Positions 42,070 to 50,586 of a stretch of 64,000 nucleotides of DNA are shown piece after piece. Position 1 is the stretch's first letter. Every line of letters begins with the position of its first letter. The notes beneath the pieces are model-generated. The model had not been told where the DNA came from and ran no database searches. It worked only from the letters and a program-made list of their open reading frames with translations. Origin of the DNA: a bacterium 1xD42-87 (GTDB lineage: Bacteria; Bacillota; Clostridia; Lachnospirales; Lachnospiraceae). The translations under genes were made by a program, and so were the position numbers. The stretch covers positions 113,418 through 177,417 of the forward strand of contig RAYM01000015.1 of the NCBI GenBank assembly GCA_003611805.1, in the 5' to 3' direction.

Positions 42070-42612
42070 ATGGCGGACAATCATTACGAACGTTTAGGCA
42101 GGGAACTGATTCACAAGGGCGCGATCATTGATTATTATCAGGACACGATCCGCGTGGAGAACGGCAATGTGGTGAAGTGGGATCTGATCGACCATAAGGG
42201 CGCGGCGGCTGTCGTGGCGGTGAAGGATGACGGGAAGCTTCTCATGGTGAGACAGTACCGAAACGCGCTTGACAGGGAGACGCTGGAAATTCCGGCGGGC
42301 GGTTTAAACAGCGTGGATGAGCCGACGAAAGAGGCGGCGGCAAGAGAACTGGAGGAGGAGACAGGCTATGTGGCGGGAAAACTGGAACTTCTCCTGACGC
42401 TTCGCACAACGGTGGCTTTCTGTAATGAAAAGATTGACGTGTATCTGGCTACGGATTTAAAGCCCGGTAGTCAGCATTTGGACGAAGATGAATTTTTAAA
42501 TGTGGAGAGTCACGATCTTGACGAATTGGTGCAGATGATTTACGACTGTAAGATTCAGGACGGGAAAACAGTGTCCTCGATTTTGGCGTACAAGAATAAG
42601 TTTGCAAAATAG
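42070..42612 (+). CDS. nudF: Nudix hydrolase, ADP-ribose pyrophosphatase type
   Basis: The 180-residue protein has KWDLIDHKGAAAVVAV, RQYRNALDRETLEIPAGG and the Nudix box ending REL-EEETGY (GGLNSVDEPTKEAAARELEE). This is the NudF/YqkG-type arrangement that hydrolyses ADP-ribose to AMP and ribose-5-phosphate. It precedes spoIIM and xerD, a gene order conserved in related spore-formers as I recall. Confidence 0.88.
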   Translation: MADNHYERLGRELIHKGAIIDYYQDTIRVENGNVVKWDLIDHKGAAAVVAVKDDGKLLMVRQYRNALDRETLEIPAGGLNSVDEPTKEAAARELEEETGYVAGKLELLLTLRTTVAFCNEKIDVYLATDLKPGSQHLDEDEFLNVESHDLDELVQMIYDCKIQDGKTVSSILAYKNKFAK

Positions 42613-42710
42613 GATATATTATGTAAACTAAAATTGCACTGATTGCAGTCATGCCTCGTCCGTTTCGGACATATACTTTCCTATAGAAGCTTGGAAGAGG
42701 CGGTGCAATC

Positions 42711-43316
42711 TTGCGCAGACAGTTTGGGATTAAAAACGGCTATCACATGGCGTATCTGTTTATGATCGGTCTTTTTATGGGAATCCTGCTTGTCAATCTG
42801 GGACATGAAACCTGGATTAAAAACGGCAGCCTGTTAGGGACGGAGATGATGAGCAGACTGAAAAGCAGCAGACCAGCGGGAGAGAGTATGGTGGGATATA
42901 TTCTCAGGCACAGACTCTCTACGGGCTGCCTTTTATGTCTGGTCTCCACAACCCTGATAGGTATGCCGTTTCTTTGCGCCTATATTTGCTATATGGGTCT
43001 TTCGGCGGGGTGTCTTTTGTCGGTGGCTGTGGTCCGCTATGGGATCAGGGGGCTTCTATTTATGGCGGCGGTTCTGTTTCCACAGGCGCTGCTGCTTGTT
43101 CCGGCATATATCCTGCTGTTTTTCTGGGCGTCGGACGTAAACCGGACGCTCTATGCGTGGGGGTCGCAGCTGGAAGGATATGAGCGCTACAGCAGCCGCT
43201 TTTATCTGAGAAAAGGCATACAGATTGTTGGCATTATGGCAGTTGTCATAATGGGATGTCTGCTTGAAAGTTATGTCAATCCTAATGTGCTGCATTTTGT
43301 CCTGAAAATCTTTTGA
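42711..43316 (+). CDS. spoIIM: Stage II sporulation protein M
   Basis: A 201-residue membrane protein with about five hydrophobic helices (MAYLFMIGLFMGILLVNLG, CLLCLVSTTLIGMPFLCAYI, LFMAAVLFPQALLLVPAYIL and others). It matches SpoIIM, part of the SpoIID-SpoIIM-SpoIIP peptidoglycan machine for engulfment. Probable start is TTG 42711. Its presence shows the host is, or descends from, an endospore former. Confidence 0.87.
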   Translation: MRRQFGIKNGYHMAYLFMIGLFMGILLVNLGHETWIKNGSLLGTEMMSRLKSSRPAGESMVGYILRHRLSTGCLLCLVSTTLIGMPFLCAYICYMGLSAGCLLSVAVVRYGIRGLLFMAAVLFPQALLLVPAYILLFFWASDVNRTLYAWGSQLEGYERYSSRFYLRKGIQIVGIMAVVIMGCLLESYVNPNVLHFVLKIF

Positions 43317-43433
43317 AAAAATTTTCTTATTCTTTTTTTCAAGATGTAGTAGACATAAAATCATATGCGGACGATATGTTGTGCCTCGGGGAAAAAAGGG
43401 CGCAAATGCCCGTAAAATCAAGAAAAATTCCAT

Positions 43434-43462
43434 TTGCTTTTCTAAAATAATCTGATTATAAT
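43434..43462 (+). promoter_or_regulatory. Promoter of xerD
   Basis: TTGCTT (43434-43439), a 17-bp spacer and perfect TATAAT (43457-43462) lie 61 nt upstream of the xerD start, inside the 206-nt spacer after spoIIM. The rest of that spacer shows nothing else notable. Confidence 0.6.
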
Positions 43463-43522
43463 GATACTCAGACAGTGTTTGATTTACATAAAGAGAACGC
43501 ACAGGGAAGGGCCTCCGAGTAA

Positions 43523-44407
43523 ATGGAAAAAGAGATAGGTGCATTTATTACGTATTTACATAATGTGAAGAATACCTCCGGCAATACGGAGATGTCGTAC
43601 AGAAGAGATCTGGAAAAGGTAGCACATTTCATGGAGGCGAGAGGCATTCAGGAGGCGAAGGATGTGACGGCGCAGGATCTGGCTGATTATGTGAAGTTTT
43701 TGGAGGACAGTAAGTTTGCGGCTGCCACTGTGTCGCGCAATATCGCATCCCTGAAGGCGTTTTATCATTATTTGGTGCAGGAGGGTCTGGTGGAGGAGGA
43801 CATCACCGATAAACTCAAAGCGCCTAAGATTGAGAAGAAGGCGCCGGAGATCATGTCGCCGGACGAGGTAGTGCGTTTATTGGAACAGCCTTCGGGGGGC
43901 AGCCCGAAAGAAATCCGTGACAAGGCGATGCTGGAACTTCTCTACGCTACAGGAATCCGGGTGACGGAGCTGATTACGCTGAACCTGTCCGATGTGAATA
44001 TGCAGATGAATTTCATCCTCTGCCGCGACCGCAACAAGGAGAGGATTATTCCCTTCGGTGCGGCGGCAAAGAACGCGCTGGCAAAATATCTGGACGGAAC
44101 CAGAGAGGAAATGCTCGAGAATAAAAAGTCGGAGGTGCTGTTTGCGAACTGTTCCGGACAGCCCATGAGCAGGCAGGGATTCTGGAAGCTGATCAAGCAT
44201 TATGCGAAGAAAGCGGATATTCAGGCCGACATCACGCCTCACACGCTGCGTCATTCCTTTGCGGCGCATCTGGTGGAGAACGGTGCGGACCTTCGGAGCG
44301 TGCAGGAGATGCTCGGACATTCCGATATTTCCACCACACAGATTTACGCAAACTTAAACCACAATCATATCAGAGAGGTGTACGCGAAGGCGCACCCGCG
44401 CGGTTAA
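43523..44407 (+). CDS. xerD: Site-specific tyrosine recombinase XerD
   Basis: The 294-residue protein has the XerC/D length and layout: an N-terminal SAM-like domain, then Arg in ATGIRVTELI, HTLRHSFAAHL (His and Arg), LGHSDISTTQIY with the nucleophile Tyr. With a partner Xer it resolves chromosome dimers at dif. Its place after nudF-spoIIM supports XerD over a mobile-element integrase. Confidence 0.92.
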   Translation: MEKEIGAFITYLHNVKNTSGNTEMSYRRDLEKVAHFMEARGIQEAKDVTAQDLADYVKFLEDSKFAAATVSRNIASLKAFYHYLVQEGLVEEDITDKLKAPKIEKKAPEIMSPDEVVRLLEQPSGGSPKEIRDKAMLELLYATGIRVTELITLNLSDVNMQMNFILCRDRNKERIIPFGAAAKNALAKYLDGTREEMLENKKSEVLFANCSGQPMSRQGFWKLIKHYAKKADIQADITPHTLRHSFAAHLVENGADLRSVQEMLGHSDISTTQIYANLNHNHIREVYAKAHPRG

Positions 44408-44511
44408 CCGGGCAGGAGTCAGCGGGCGGCATGATTGGCTGTAGCGCGGACAAAATGGAATGGACAGCGTGATATAAGCCAAGCAATGGAAGGCATGGGA
44501 CTGTTTCAAAA

Positions 44512-44558
44512 ACACCCCGTGCTTTTTTGCGTCTGTTCACACGCATAAGCAGGGGTGT
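44512..44558. terminator. Bidirectional terminator-like hairpin between xerD and MATE genes
   Basis: ACACCCC (44512-44518) with TGCTT (44520-44524) pairs with AAGCA (44547-44551) and GGGGTGT (44552-44558), enclosing GCGT/ACGC. A-rich flanks on the left and AAAA on the right give U-runs in both directions only partly. It sits between two convergent genes, where a shared terminator is expected. Confidence 0.5.
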
Positions 44559-44589
44559 CGAAAATGAGCAGCCGTTTTACCCGGAAGCG

Positions 44590-45927
44590 TTATATATAAT
44601 GGTACTTTCCGCGTTTCGCAAACAGGAAGGCGGCGGAGAGCGCGAAGGCGAACACCTCGGCGGCAGTGATCGCCCACCAGATGCCGTCCACACCGAAGAG
44701 GAGCGGCAGGATCAGCACGGACGCAGTCTGGAAAATCAGTGTCCGCATAAAGGAGATCGCTGCCGAAACCGCGCCGTTGTTGAGGGCGGTAAAAAAGGAC
44801 GAGGCGAAAATATTAAAGCCTGCCAGCAGGAAGGAGAAGGCAAAGAGCCGGAACGCGTGGCATGTCAGCGCAAACAACTCCGCGTCATAACCCACAAATA
44901 TGCCGGAGAGCGGGGCGGCCAGCAGAAAGGCGGCGGCGGTAAGCACGATGCTTGTTCCGGCCATCAGCAGCACGCTCTTTTTGAACATATTTTTCAGTTC
45001 TCCGTCGTTTCCCGCGCCGTAGTGGTAGCTGACAATGGGCGATGCGCCGATGGAGTAGCCGATGTAGATGGCGATAAAGATAAACTGCACATACATCAGC
45101 ACGCCGTATGCGGAGACACCGTTTTCACCGACATACTTTAAAAGCTGAAAATTATAGATCATACTGACAACGGAGGCGGAAATGTTGCTCATCAGTTCCG
45201 ACGAGCCGTTGGCGCACGCCTGCAGGATTGGCTTGATTTCCAGCTTTGCCGGAGTGAGCCGCAGAAGGCTTGTGTTGGGGCGGATAAAATAGAGCAGGGG
45301 AAGCATGCCGCCCACGCACTGGCTGATGCCCGTGGCAAGGGCTGCGCCCGCCACACTCCATCGGAATACGCCCACAAAGAGGGCGTCGAGAAACATATTG
45401 GTCACGCCCGCGCTTATGGTTGCCAGAAGGCCAAGCTTCGGCCGTTCCGCCGCAATCAGAAAGCTCTGGAACACATTCTGCAGCATGAATGTGGTGATAA
45501 AACAGAAGACAATGCGTCCGTAAAGGACACAGTCCTCCATCATCTCCGGCGTTGCGCCCAGAAAGGAAGCCATAGGGCGTGTAAAAAGAAAACCGGCCAC
45601 AGACAGGACAATGCCGAGAAGCAGGGTAAGGTAAACCATCATGGAAAAATAGCGGTCAGCCTTTTCACGGTCGCCTGTGCCGAGCACAAGGGAGACCAGA
45701 GCCGTGCCGCCGGTGCCGATCATAAAGCCCATGCCGCCGAGAATCATAATGAAGGGAAAAATCAGATTGACGGAGGCAAAGGCGGTCTTTCCCGCAAAGT
45801 TGGACACAAAGAACCCGTCCACCACGCCGTAGATGGAGGTAAATACCATCATAATGATGGAGGGCATGGTAAAGCGCAGAAGCTTATTGTAAGTAAAGTG
45901 GTCTGATAACTGTATACTTTTCTTCAT
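44590..45927 (-). CDS. MATE-family efflux transporter
   Basis: The 445-residue integral membrane protein has about 12 hydrophobic helices and the MATE style (FTMPSIIMMVFTSIYGVVDG, then FASVNLIFPFIMILGG, and a second homologous half). MepA/DinF-like transporters export cationic drugs or metabolites using Na+ or H+. It lies 39 nt downstream of the MarR gene on the same strand, so it is probably the regulated target. Confidence 0.92.
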   Translation of the reverse strand: MKKSIQLSDHFTYNKLLRFTMPSIIMMVFTSIYGVVDGFFVSNFAGKTAFASVNLIFPFIMILGGMGFMIGTGGTALVSLVLGTGDREKADRYFSMMVYLTLLLGIVLSVAGFLFTRPMASFLGATPEMMEDCVLYGRIVFCFITTFMLQNVFQSFLIAAERPKLGLLATISAGVTNMFLDALFVGVFRWSVAGAALATGISQCVGGMLPLLYFIRPNTSLLRLTPAKLEIKPILQACANGSSELMSNISASVVSMIYNFQLLKYVGENGVSAYGVLMYVQFIFIAIYIGYSIGASPIVSYHYGAGNDGELKNMFKKSVLLMAGTSIVLTAAAFLLAAPLSGIFVGYDAELFALTCHAFRLFAFSFLLAGFNIFASSFFTALNNGAVSAAISFMRTLIFQTASVLILPLLFGVDGIWWAITAAEVFAFALSAAFLFAKRGKYHYI

Positions 45928-45966
45928 AAAATCACATCCTTTGATATAGCAATAGTGTTATGTAAA

Positions 45967-46413
45967 CTAATCTTGTTTCAAGTACCGCAAACGTTCCCGG
46001 AAATCTTCTAAATACCGTTCTGTCAGCGACAGATACTGCTTCACATCTTCTTTCGTCCACGAGGCAAAAATTTCATTCTCTATGGCAATGACTTTGGCGG
46101 CGGTCCGTCCGGCCAGCTTTTGCCCTTCCGTGGTAAGAAATACGGTTTTATTTTTGCCGCCTGTATTTTCCAGATAGATGAGTCCTTCCGCCTCCAGCCT
46201 GCGGAGCGCGGAATTGATGGTCTGTTTGCTGACGCCGGCGTTGCGGCATATGTCTCGGAGAGGGCAGGAAGTTCCGGCGTGACAGACTGCGTAGAGAACC
46301 ATCATGGAGCTTTCGGGAAGCCCCAGTCTGGATGCCGCTTCATGGTAGGCGGACTCCGTTTCGCTCAGCAGATAATTGAATCGTCGCAGTTCTTTTGAAA
46401 AATCAGGGGTCAT
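45967..46413 (-). CDS. MarR-family transcription regulator
   Basis: The winged-helix core is clear (CPLRDICRNAGVSKQTINSA, then LRRLEAEGLIYLENTGG and KTVFLTTEGQKL). The protein is about 148 residues. ATG 46413 (MTPDFSKELRRF) is preferred because GGAGGA precedes it at proper distance; ATG 46428 is possible. It probably represses its own operon with the MATE pump through the palindromes at 46466 and 46497. Confidence 0.9.
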   Translation of the reverse strand: MTPDFSKELRRFNYLLSETESAYHEAASRLGLPESSMMVLYAVCHAGTSCPLRDICRNAGVSKQTINSALRRLEAEGLIYLENTGGKNKTVFLTTEGQKLAGRTAAKVIAIENEIFASWTKEDVKQYLSLTERYLEDFRERLRYLKQD

Positions 46414-46465
46414 TTCTTCGTCCTCCATGTTTCCGGCGTCAGTGTGTATGAGGGATCATTAAAAT

Positions 46466-46519
46466 AGTATGAAATCATACTAATGAAGGGATTATAGTAC
46501 GATTTCATACCAAAGTCAA
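46466..46519 (-). promoter_or_regulatory. marR-MATE promoter with two MarR-type operators
   Basis: On the minus strand: -35 TTGACT (46519-46514), 17-bp spacer, perfect -10 TATAAT (46496-46491). AGTATGAAATCATACT (46466-46481) is a palindrome downstream of the -10. GTACGATTTCATAC (46497-46510), a near copy, fills the spacer. Two similar sites over the promoter suggest autorepression by MarR. Confidence 0.75.
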
Positions 46520-46528
46520 GCAAAAATA

Positions 46529-46550
46529 AACGCCCCGCAAAACGGGGCGC
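46529..46550 (-). terminator. Intrinsic terminator of aroF
   Basis: CGCCCCG (46531-46537) and CGGGGCG (46543-46549) form a GC-rich stem around CAAAA. On the minus strand a T-rich tract follows (TTTATTTTTG), 20 nt beyond the aroF stop. Confidence 0.85.
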
Positions 46551-46568
46551 AGCAGTCGGTTATTTGCT

Positions 46569-47597
46569 TTATTCGTATTCCGCAATATCATAAATCAGCC
46601 GTTCCGACGCTTCCCAGCCAAGACAGGGGTCGGTGATGGACTTGCCGTAAATGCCTTCGCCGATTTTCTGGCAGCCTTCCTCGATATAGCTTTCAATCAT
46701 CACGCCTTTGACCATGCTGTGAATGTCCTTGTTTAATCTCCGGCTGTGCATGACCTCTTTGACGATACGGATCTGCTGCTCGTACTTCTTGTCGGAGTTA
46801 TTGTGGTTCGCATCGATGACACATGCGGGGTTGACCAGATCGTAATCCTGATACAGCATAAACAGGGTGTTTAGGTCTTCGTAGTGATAATTCGGCAGGC
46901 TTCTGCCGTGTTTGTTCGTGGAACCACGGAGTACCGCGTGTGCCAGCGGGTTGCCGCCTGTGCTGACTTCATAGCCCCTGTAGGTGAAGTCGTGAGGATG
47001 CTGTGCCGCGTAGATGGAGTTTAGCATCACGGAGAGGGTGCCGCTGGTGGGATTTTTCATTCCGGCGGCTACGTCGAAGCCGCTGACGGTCATGCGGTGC
47101 TGCTGGTCCTCCACGGAGCGCGCGCCGATTGCCACATAGGATAGGATGTCCTCCACATAGCCCCAGTTGTCGGGGTAGAGCATCTCGTCGGCGGCGGTCA
47201 GTCCTGTTTCCTCTATGGCGCGGATGTGCATTTTGCGCATGGCGATCAGACCGCTTGTAAAATCGGGTTTCTTCTCCGGGTCGGGCTGGCTTACAATGCC
47301 TTTATAGCCTTCGCCTGTGGTACGGGGCTTGTTCGTATAAATACGGGGGACAAGTATCAGCTTGTCCTTTACTTTTTCGTTGACTTTCGCCAATCGGTTT
47401 ACATAATCACAGACCGCCTCCTCGTTGTCGGCGGAGCAGGGACCGATGATCACGATAAATTTTTTGCTCTTTCCGGTGATCACGTCCCGGATCTCGATAT
47501 CTCTTTCTCTCTTTACCTCCACCAGATGGGCGGGCATGGGAAAACGCTCGCGGATCTCGTCGGGGGTGGGTAATTTAGCTACATATTGAAATGACAT
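46569..47597 (-). CDS. aroF: 3-deoxy-7-phosphoheptulonate (DAHP) synthase, class I
   Basis: The 342-residue protein matches class I (AroF/G/H) DAHP synthase. Motifs are VIIGPCSADN (metal Cys), LVPRIYTNKPRTT, GYKG, TAADEMLYPDNWGY, ARSVEDQQHR, KNPTSG, RGSTNKHGRSLPNYHY and DANHNNSDK. It condenses PEP and erythrose-4-phosphate at the start of the shikimate pathway. It has its own terminator and starts behind GGGAGG. Feedback specificity (Phe, Tyr or Trp) is not deducible. Confidence 0.95.
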   Translation of the reverse strand: MSFQYVAKLPTPDEIRERFPMPAHLVEVKRERDIEIRDVITGKSKKFIVIIGPCSADNEEAVCDYVNRLAKVNEKVKDKLILVPRIYTNKPRTTGEGYKGIVSQPDPEKKPDFTSGLIAMRKMHIRAIEETGLTAADEMLYPDNWGYVEDILSYVAIGARSVEDQQHRMTVSGFDVAAGMKNPTSGTLSVMLNSIYAAQHPHDFTYRGYEVSTGGNPLAHAVLRGSTNKHGRSLPNYHYEDLNTLFMLYQDYDLVNPACVIDANHNNSDKKYEQQIRIVKEVMHSRRLNKDIHSMVKGVMIESYIEEGCQKIGEGIYGKSITDPCLGWEASERLIYDIAEYE

Positions 47598-47672
47598 GGT
47601 TACCTCCCGGCAAAAACGTGATTACCGTTTCGCCTTTATCATAGTTTCGTTTCTCTCGCAAAAGCATCTACA

Positions 47673-49127
47673 TTATAGTATATTGCGTGAAGAATCGCAA
47701 GTAAAAGTGCGCGAAAAGCGGAGCGCTGACACGGTACACAGAAGCGTCTGCAGTATCTGACTGGCGAGCATTCCCCAGAGATATCCCTGTATGCCGCAAC
47801 GCGGAATGGCAAAAAATACGAACAACAGACGCAGAAGCAGGCTTGCCACACTGAACAGGAAGGTGCGGATGGTCTTGCCGAGCCCGTTTAAGATACTGTT
47901 AAGCATACTGGCAATGTACATGAAAGGGCACAGGAAACTGAGCGTCAGGATAAAACTGCCCGCCAGCTCCGAGTGGAAGAGCAGGCGTCCGGCAAGTCTG
48001 CCGAATACCAGAAACAGGGCGGTGAAGAAAAAGCCCAGCAGGAGGCAGAGGCGGATCGAGGTAAAGATGGCGCGCCGCACCGCGTTTTTGTTGCCGCCGG
48101 CGTCCGCTTCGGACACGATGGGCAGGAGCAGTACGGAGACGGAGTTGGTGATGGCGGAGGGGAACAGAATTAACGGCAGGCTCATGCCGGTGAGCACACC
48201 GTAGACGCTCAGGGCGTCCGCGTTGCTTAAGCCGTATGCCATCAGACGGTTCGGTATGTAGATTGCCTCCACACTCTGCAAAAGGTTCAGTACCAGACGG
48301 TTGGCTGAAAGCGGGACGGCGAGCTGTAAGAGCTGCCCCGTGATGCGCCGGTAGATGGAAAGCACGGAGGGAAGCGGCCGGGACACCTGATAGCGTCCAA
48401 AAAGCCGGGGCGCATGTGTGGACTGTGCCGGGAAGCGGGACAATCCCGGGGAAATAGTGTGTCCGCAGGCGGGAAATACCTGGTGCGCGCGGGCTAAAAT
48501 TGCCACCACTGAGACGATCATGGAGGCGCTTTCACCGATTACCAGGCCCACTACGGCGAAGCTGATGGTAGGCGTAAGTCCATGTTTCTGGCAGACAAAA
48601 TAGATCAGGTATACGCTGCCAACCCGGAAAACCTGTTCCGCGAGCTGGGAAAAGGCGGGAATGGCAGTCCTGCGGATGCCGTAGAAATAGCCGTTGATGC
48701 AGGAGTGTACACTGGCCATAGGAATGGAGAGCGCAATGATGCGAAGAAGCGGGGCAGTCCGCTCCTCCAGAAGAAGATTCGCTGCGATCGGTTCCGCATA
48801 TACATAGATGCCGAGCGCGCAGGCTGCGGAGAGCGCCATCGCCACAAGAAAGCCTGCCCAGAGTGTACGGAAAGAATTTTTATAATCGCGGGTGCTCGTT
48901 TCGCTGGCCACATATTTGGAGATGGCGGTCTGTATGCCGGACACGGTAAGCGAAAAAGAGAGGGCCAGCACGGGGGAGATGAGCTGGTAGAGGCCCATGC
49001 CCTCCGCGCCGAACACATTGGATAGGAAAATACGGTAAAAAAAGCCGATAAAACGGCTGACTAATCCGGTTACGGTCAGAATAACGGTTCCGGCCACCAA
49101 AGGGTGATTCCATTTTTTTAACGTCAT
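47673..49127 (-). CDS. SpoVB/MurJ-type polysaccharide flippase
   Basis: The 484-residue membrane protein has about 12-14 hydrophobic helices and begins GTVILTVTGLVSRFIGFFYRI with GAEGMGLYQLISPV, the opening of SpoVB/MurJ (MOP superfamily) proteins. Residue LLQSVEAIYIPNRL.. YGVLTGMSLPLILFP supports this. It may flip lipid-linked cell-wall or spore-cortex precursors. It could be a general polysaccharide exporter instead. It is divergent from mnmA. Confidence 0.85.
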   Translation of the reverse strand: MTLKKWNHPLVAGTVILTVTGLVSRFIGFFYRIFLSNVFGAEGMGLYQLISPVLALSFSLTVSGIQTAISKYVASETSTRDYKNSFRTLWAGFLVAMALSAACALGIYVYAEPIAANLLLEERTAPLLRIIALSIPMASVHSCINGYFYGIRRTAIPAFSQLAEQVFRVGSVYLIYFVCQKHGLTPTISFAVVGLVIGESASMIVSVVAILARAHQVFPACGHTISPGLSRFPAQSTHAPRLFGRYQVSRPLPSVLSIYRRITGQLLQLAVPLSANRLVLNLLQSVEAIYIPNRLMAYGLSNADALSVYGVLTGMSLPLILFPSAITNSVSVLLLPIVSEADAGGNKNAVRRAIFTSIRLCLLLGFFFTALFLVFGRLAGRLLFHSELAGSFILTLSFLCPFMYIASMLNSILNGLGKTIRTFLFSVASLLLRLLFVFFAIPRCGIQGYLWGMLASQILQTLLCTVSALRFSRTFTCDSSRNIL

Positions 49128-49296
49128 AGAGCACCATCTAAGTGTGAGATATGGTCTATGTTTATGCCGGAATGAAGAAAAATAGAATTTTGTGACCGGA
49201 TATTGTCTGTATGAAACGGGAAAAAGACATGTGATTAGGACGGGTAATCATTGGCGGAAGGAAAGCGGGATGCCGGAATGCGGGGAAGCGGACGGA

Positions 49297-49325
49297 TTGA
49301 CAGCGATCATTTGATATAGTAGGAT
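49297..49325 (+). promoter_or_regulatory. Promoter of mnmA
   Basis: TTGACA (49297-49302), a 17-bp spacer and TAGGAT (49320-49325) form a good sigma-A site. The predicted transcript would carry a leader of about 160 nt containing the structures at 49340-49481. The rest of the 300-nt spacer left of it (49128-49296) shows nothing clear. Confidence 0.65.
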
Positions 49326-49339
49326 TTGTGAAGGATAGA

Positions 49340-49481
49340 GTGAAAAGAACTTCTAAAGCTCAGCAGCAATGGCTGCATCGCAAAGTCAGCATAGCTGACT
49401 TAGAAGTTCTATGTTTCACTCAGGAGAATGCTTGAAATACGGCATTCTCCGCACGAATTTGAGATTCCGCGAAGCGGAATC
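49340..49481 (+). repeat. Nested palindromic structures in the mnmA leader
   Basis: An outer stem GTGAAA+AGAACTTCTAA (49340-49356) pairs with TTAGAAGTTCT (49400-49410) and TTTCAC (49414-49419). It encloses hairpins GCAGC/GCTGC and GTCAGCataGCTGAC, so the 80 nt fold as a three-way junction. A further hairpin GATTCCGC-GAA-GCGGAATC (49463-49481) sits just before the SD site. It could be a mobile palindromic repeat or a leader RNA. Confidence 0.55.
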
Positions 49482-49493
49482 AGGAGGGGTAGT

Positions 49494-50570
49494 ATGGCGA
49501 AAAAGGTAGTGGTGGGCATGTCCGGAGGCGTGGATTCCTCCGTGGCAGCCCTTTTATTGAAAAGACAGGGCTATGACGTGGTGGGCGTCACGATGCAGAT
49601 CTGGCAGGAGGAAACGCAGGAGACGGCGGCGGAGCAGGGCGGATGCTGCGGTTTCAGCGCGGTGGAGGATGCCAGACGGGTGGCAGAGACGCTGGATATT
49701 CCCCATTATGTGATGAATTTCAGACGGGAGTTTCGGGAAAAAGTCATGGATTATTTCGTGGCGGAGTATTTGGCCGGGCGCACGCCCAATCCATGCATCG
49801 CCTGCAACCGTTATGTGAAGTGGGAGGCCATGCTCCACAGGAGTCTGGAGATCGGGGCGGACTATATCGCCACGGGACACTACGCGGGGATCGTGCGGCT
49901 TGCAAACGGCAGATATGCCATTCGAAACGCGGTGACGGCGAAAAAGGATCAGACGTACGCTCTCTACAGTCTCACACAGGAACAGCTCGCCCATACGCTC
50001 ATGCCGGTGGGGGCGTACACGAAGGAGGAGATCCGGCAGATGGCTGCGGAAGCGGGACTTATGGTGGCGCACAAGCCGGATAGTCAGGAAATCTGCTTCA
50101 TCCCCGACAATGACTATGCCTCCTTTATCGACAGGGCGGCGGGAGAGCGTGTGCCGAAGCCGGGCAATTTTGTGACGAAGGACGGGGATGTGCTGGGACG
50201 GCATCTGGGCATCACCCACTACACGGTTGGACAGCGCAAGGGATTAAATCTGGCGATGGGCAGACCTGTGTTTGTTTTGGAAATCAGACCCGAGACGGAC
50301 GAGGTGGTGATCGGCGGGGCGGAGGATGTATTCGGCGATACGCTGTACTGCGACCGCATAAACTATATGGGGATGGCGGATCTGCAGGAGCCGAGAGAGG
50401 TGACTGCCAAGATACGTTATGCCCACGCGGGTGAAAAGTGCGTGATTGAGAAAACGGGCGAAGGCCGGATCCGCGTCACATTCAAAAAGCCCGTCCGGGC
50501 GATCACGCCGGGACAGGCTGTGGTATTTTACGAAGATGACTATGTGCTTGGCGGTGGAACTATTATGTAA
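49494..50570 (+). CDS. mnmA: tRNA-specific 2-thiouridylase MnmA
   Basis: The 358-residue enzyme has the PP-loop GMSGGVDSS (residues 8-16), the catalytic Cys101 (TPNPCIACN) and Cys201 (SQEICF), the TGHYA motif, and a C-terminal beta domain (YTVGQRKGLNLAMG). It thiolates U34 of Lys, Glu and Gln tRNAs. ATG 49494 follows AGGAGGGG. The frame is open upstream, but that part encodes the palindrome and is not conserved-looking. Confidence 0.95.
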   Translation: MAKKVVVGMSGGVDSSVAALLLKRQGYDVVGVTMQIWQEETQETAAEQGGCCGFSAVEDARRVAETLDIPHYVMNFRREFREKVMDYFVAEYLAGRTPNPCIACNRYVKWEAMLHRSLEIGADYIATGHYAGIVRLANGRYAIRNAVTAKKDQTYALYSLTQEQLAHTLMPVGAYTKEEIRQMAAEAGLMVAHKPDSQEICFIPDNDYASFIDRAAGERVPKPGNFVTKDGDVLGRHLGITHYTVGQRKGLNLAMGRPVFVLEIRPETDEVVIGGAEDVFGDTLYCDRINYMGMADLQEPREVTAKIRYAHAGEKCVIEKTGEGRIRVTFKKPVRAITPGQAVVFYEDDYVLGGGTIM

Positions 50571-50586
50571 ACTAAACCCAACTCGT

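Noticed and set aside
44527..45141. 204-residue plus-strand frame opposite the MATE gene
   Set aside because: The composition is Glu/Gly/Arg-rich shadow sequence of a clear membrane protein gene on the other strand.
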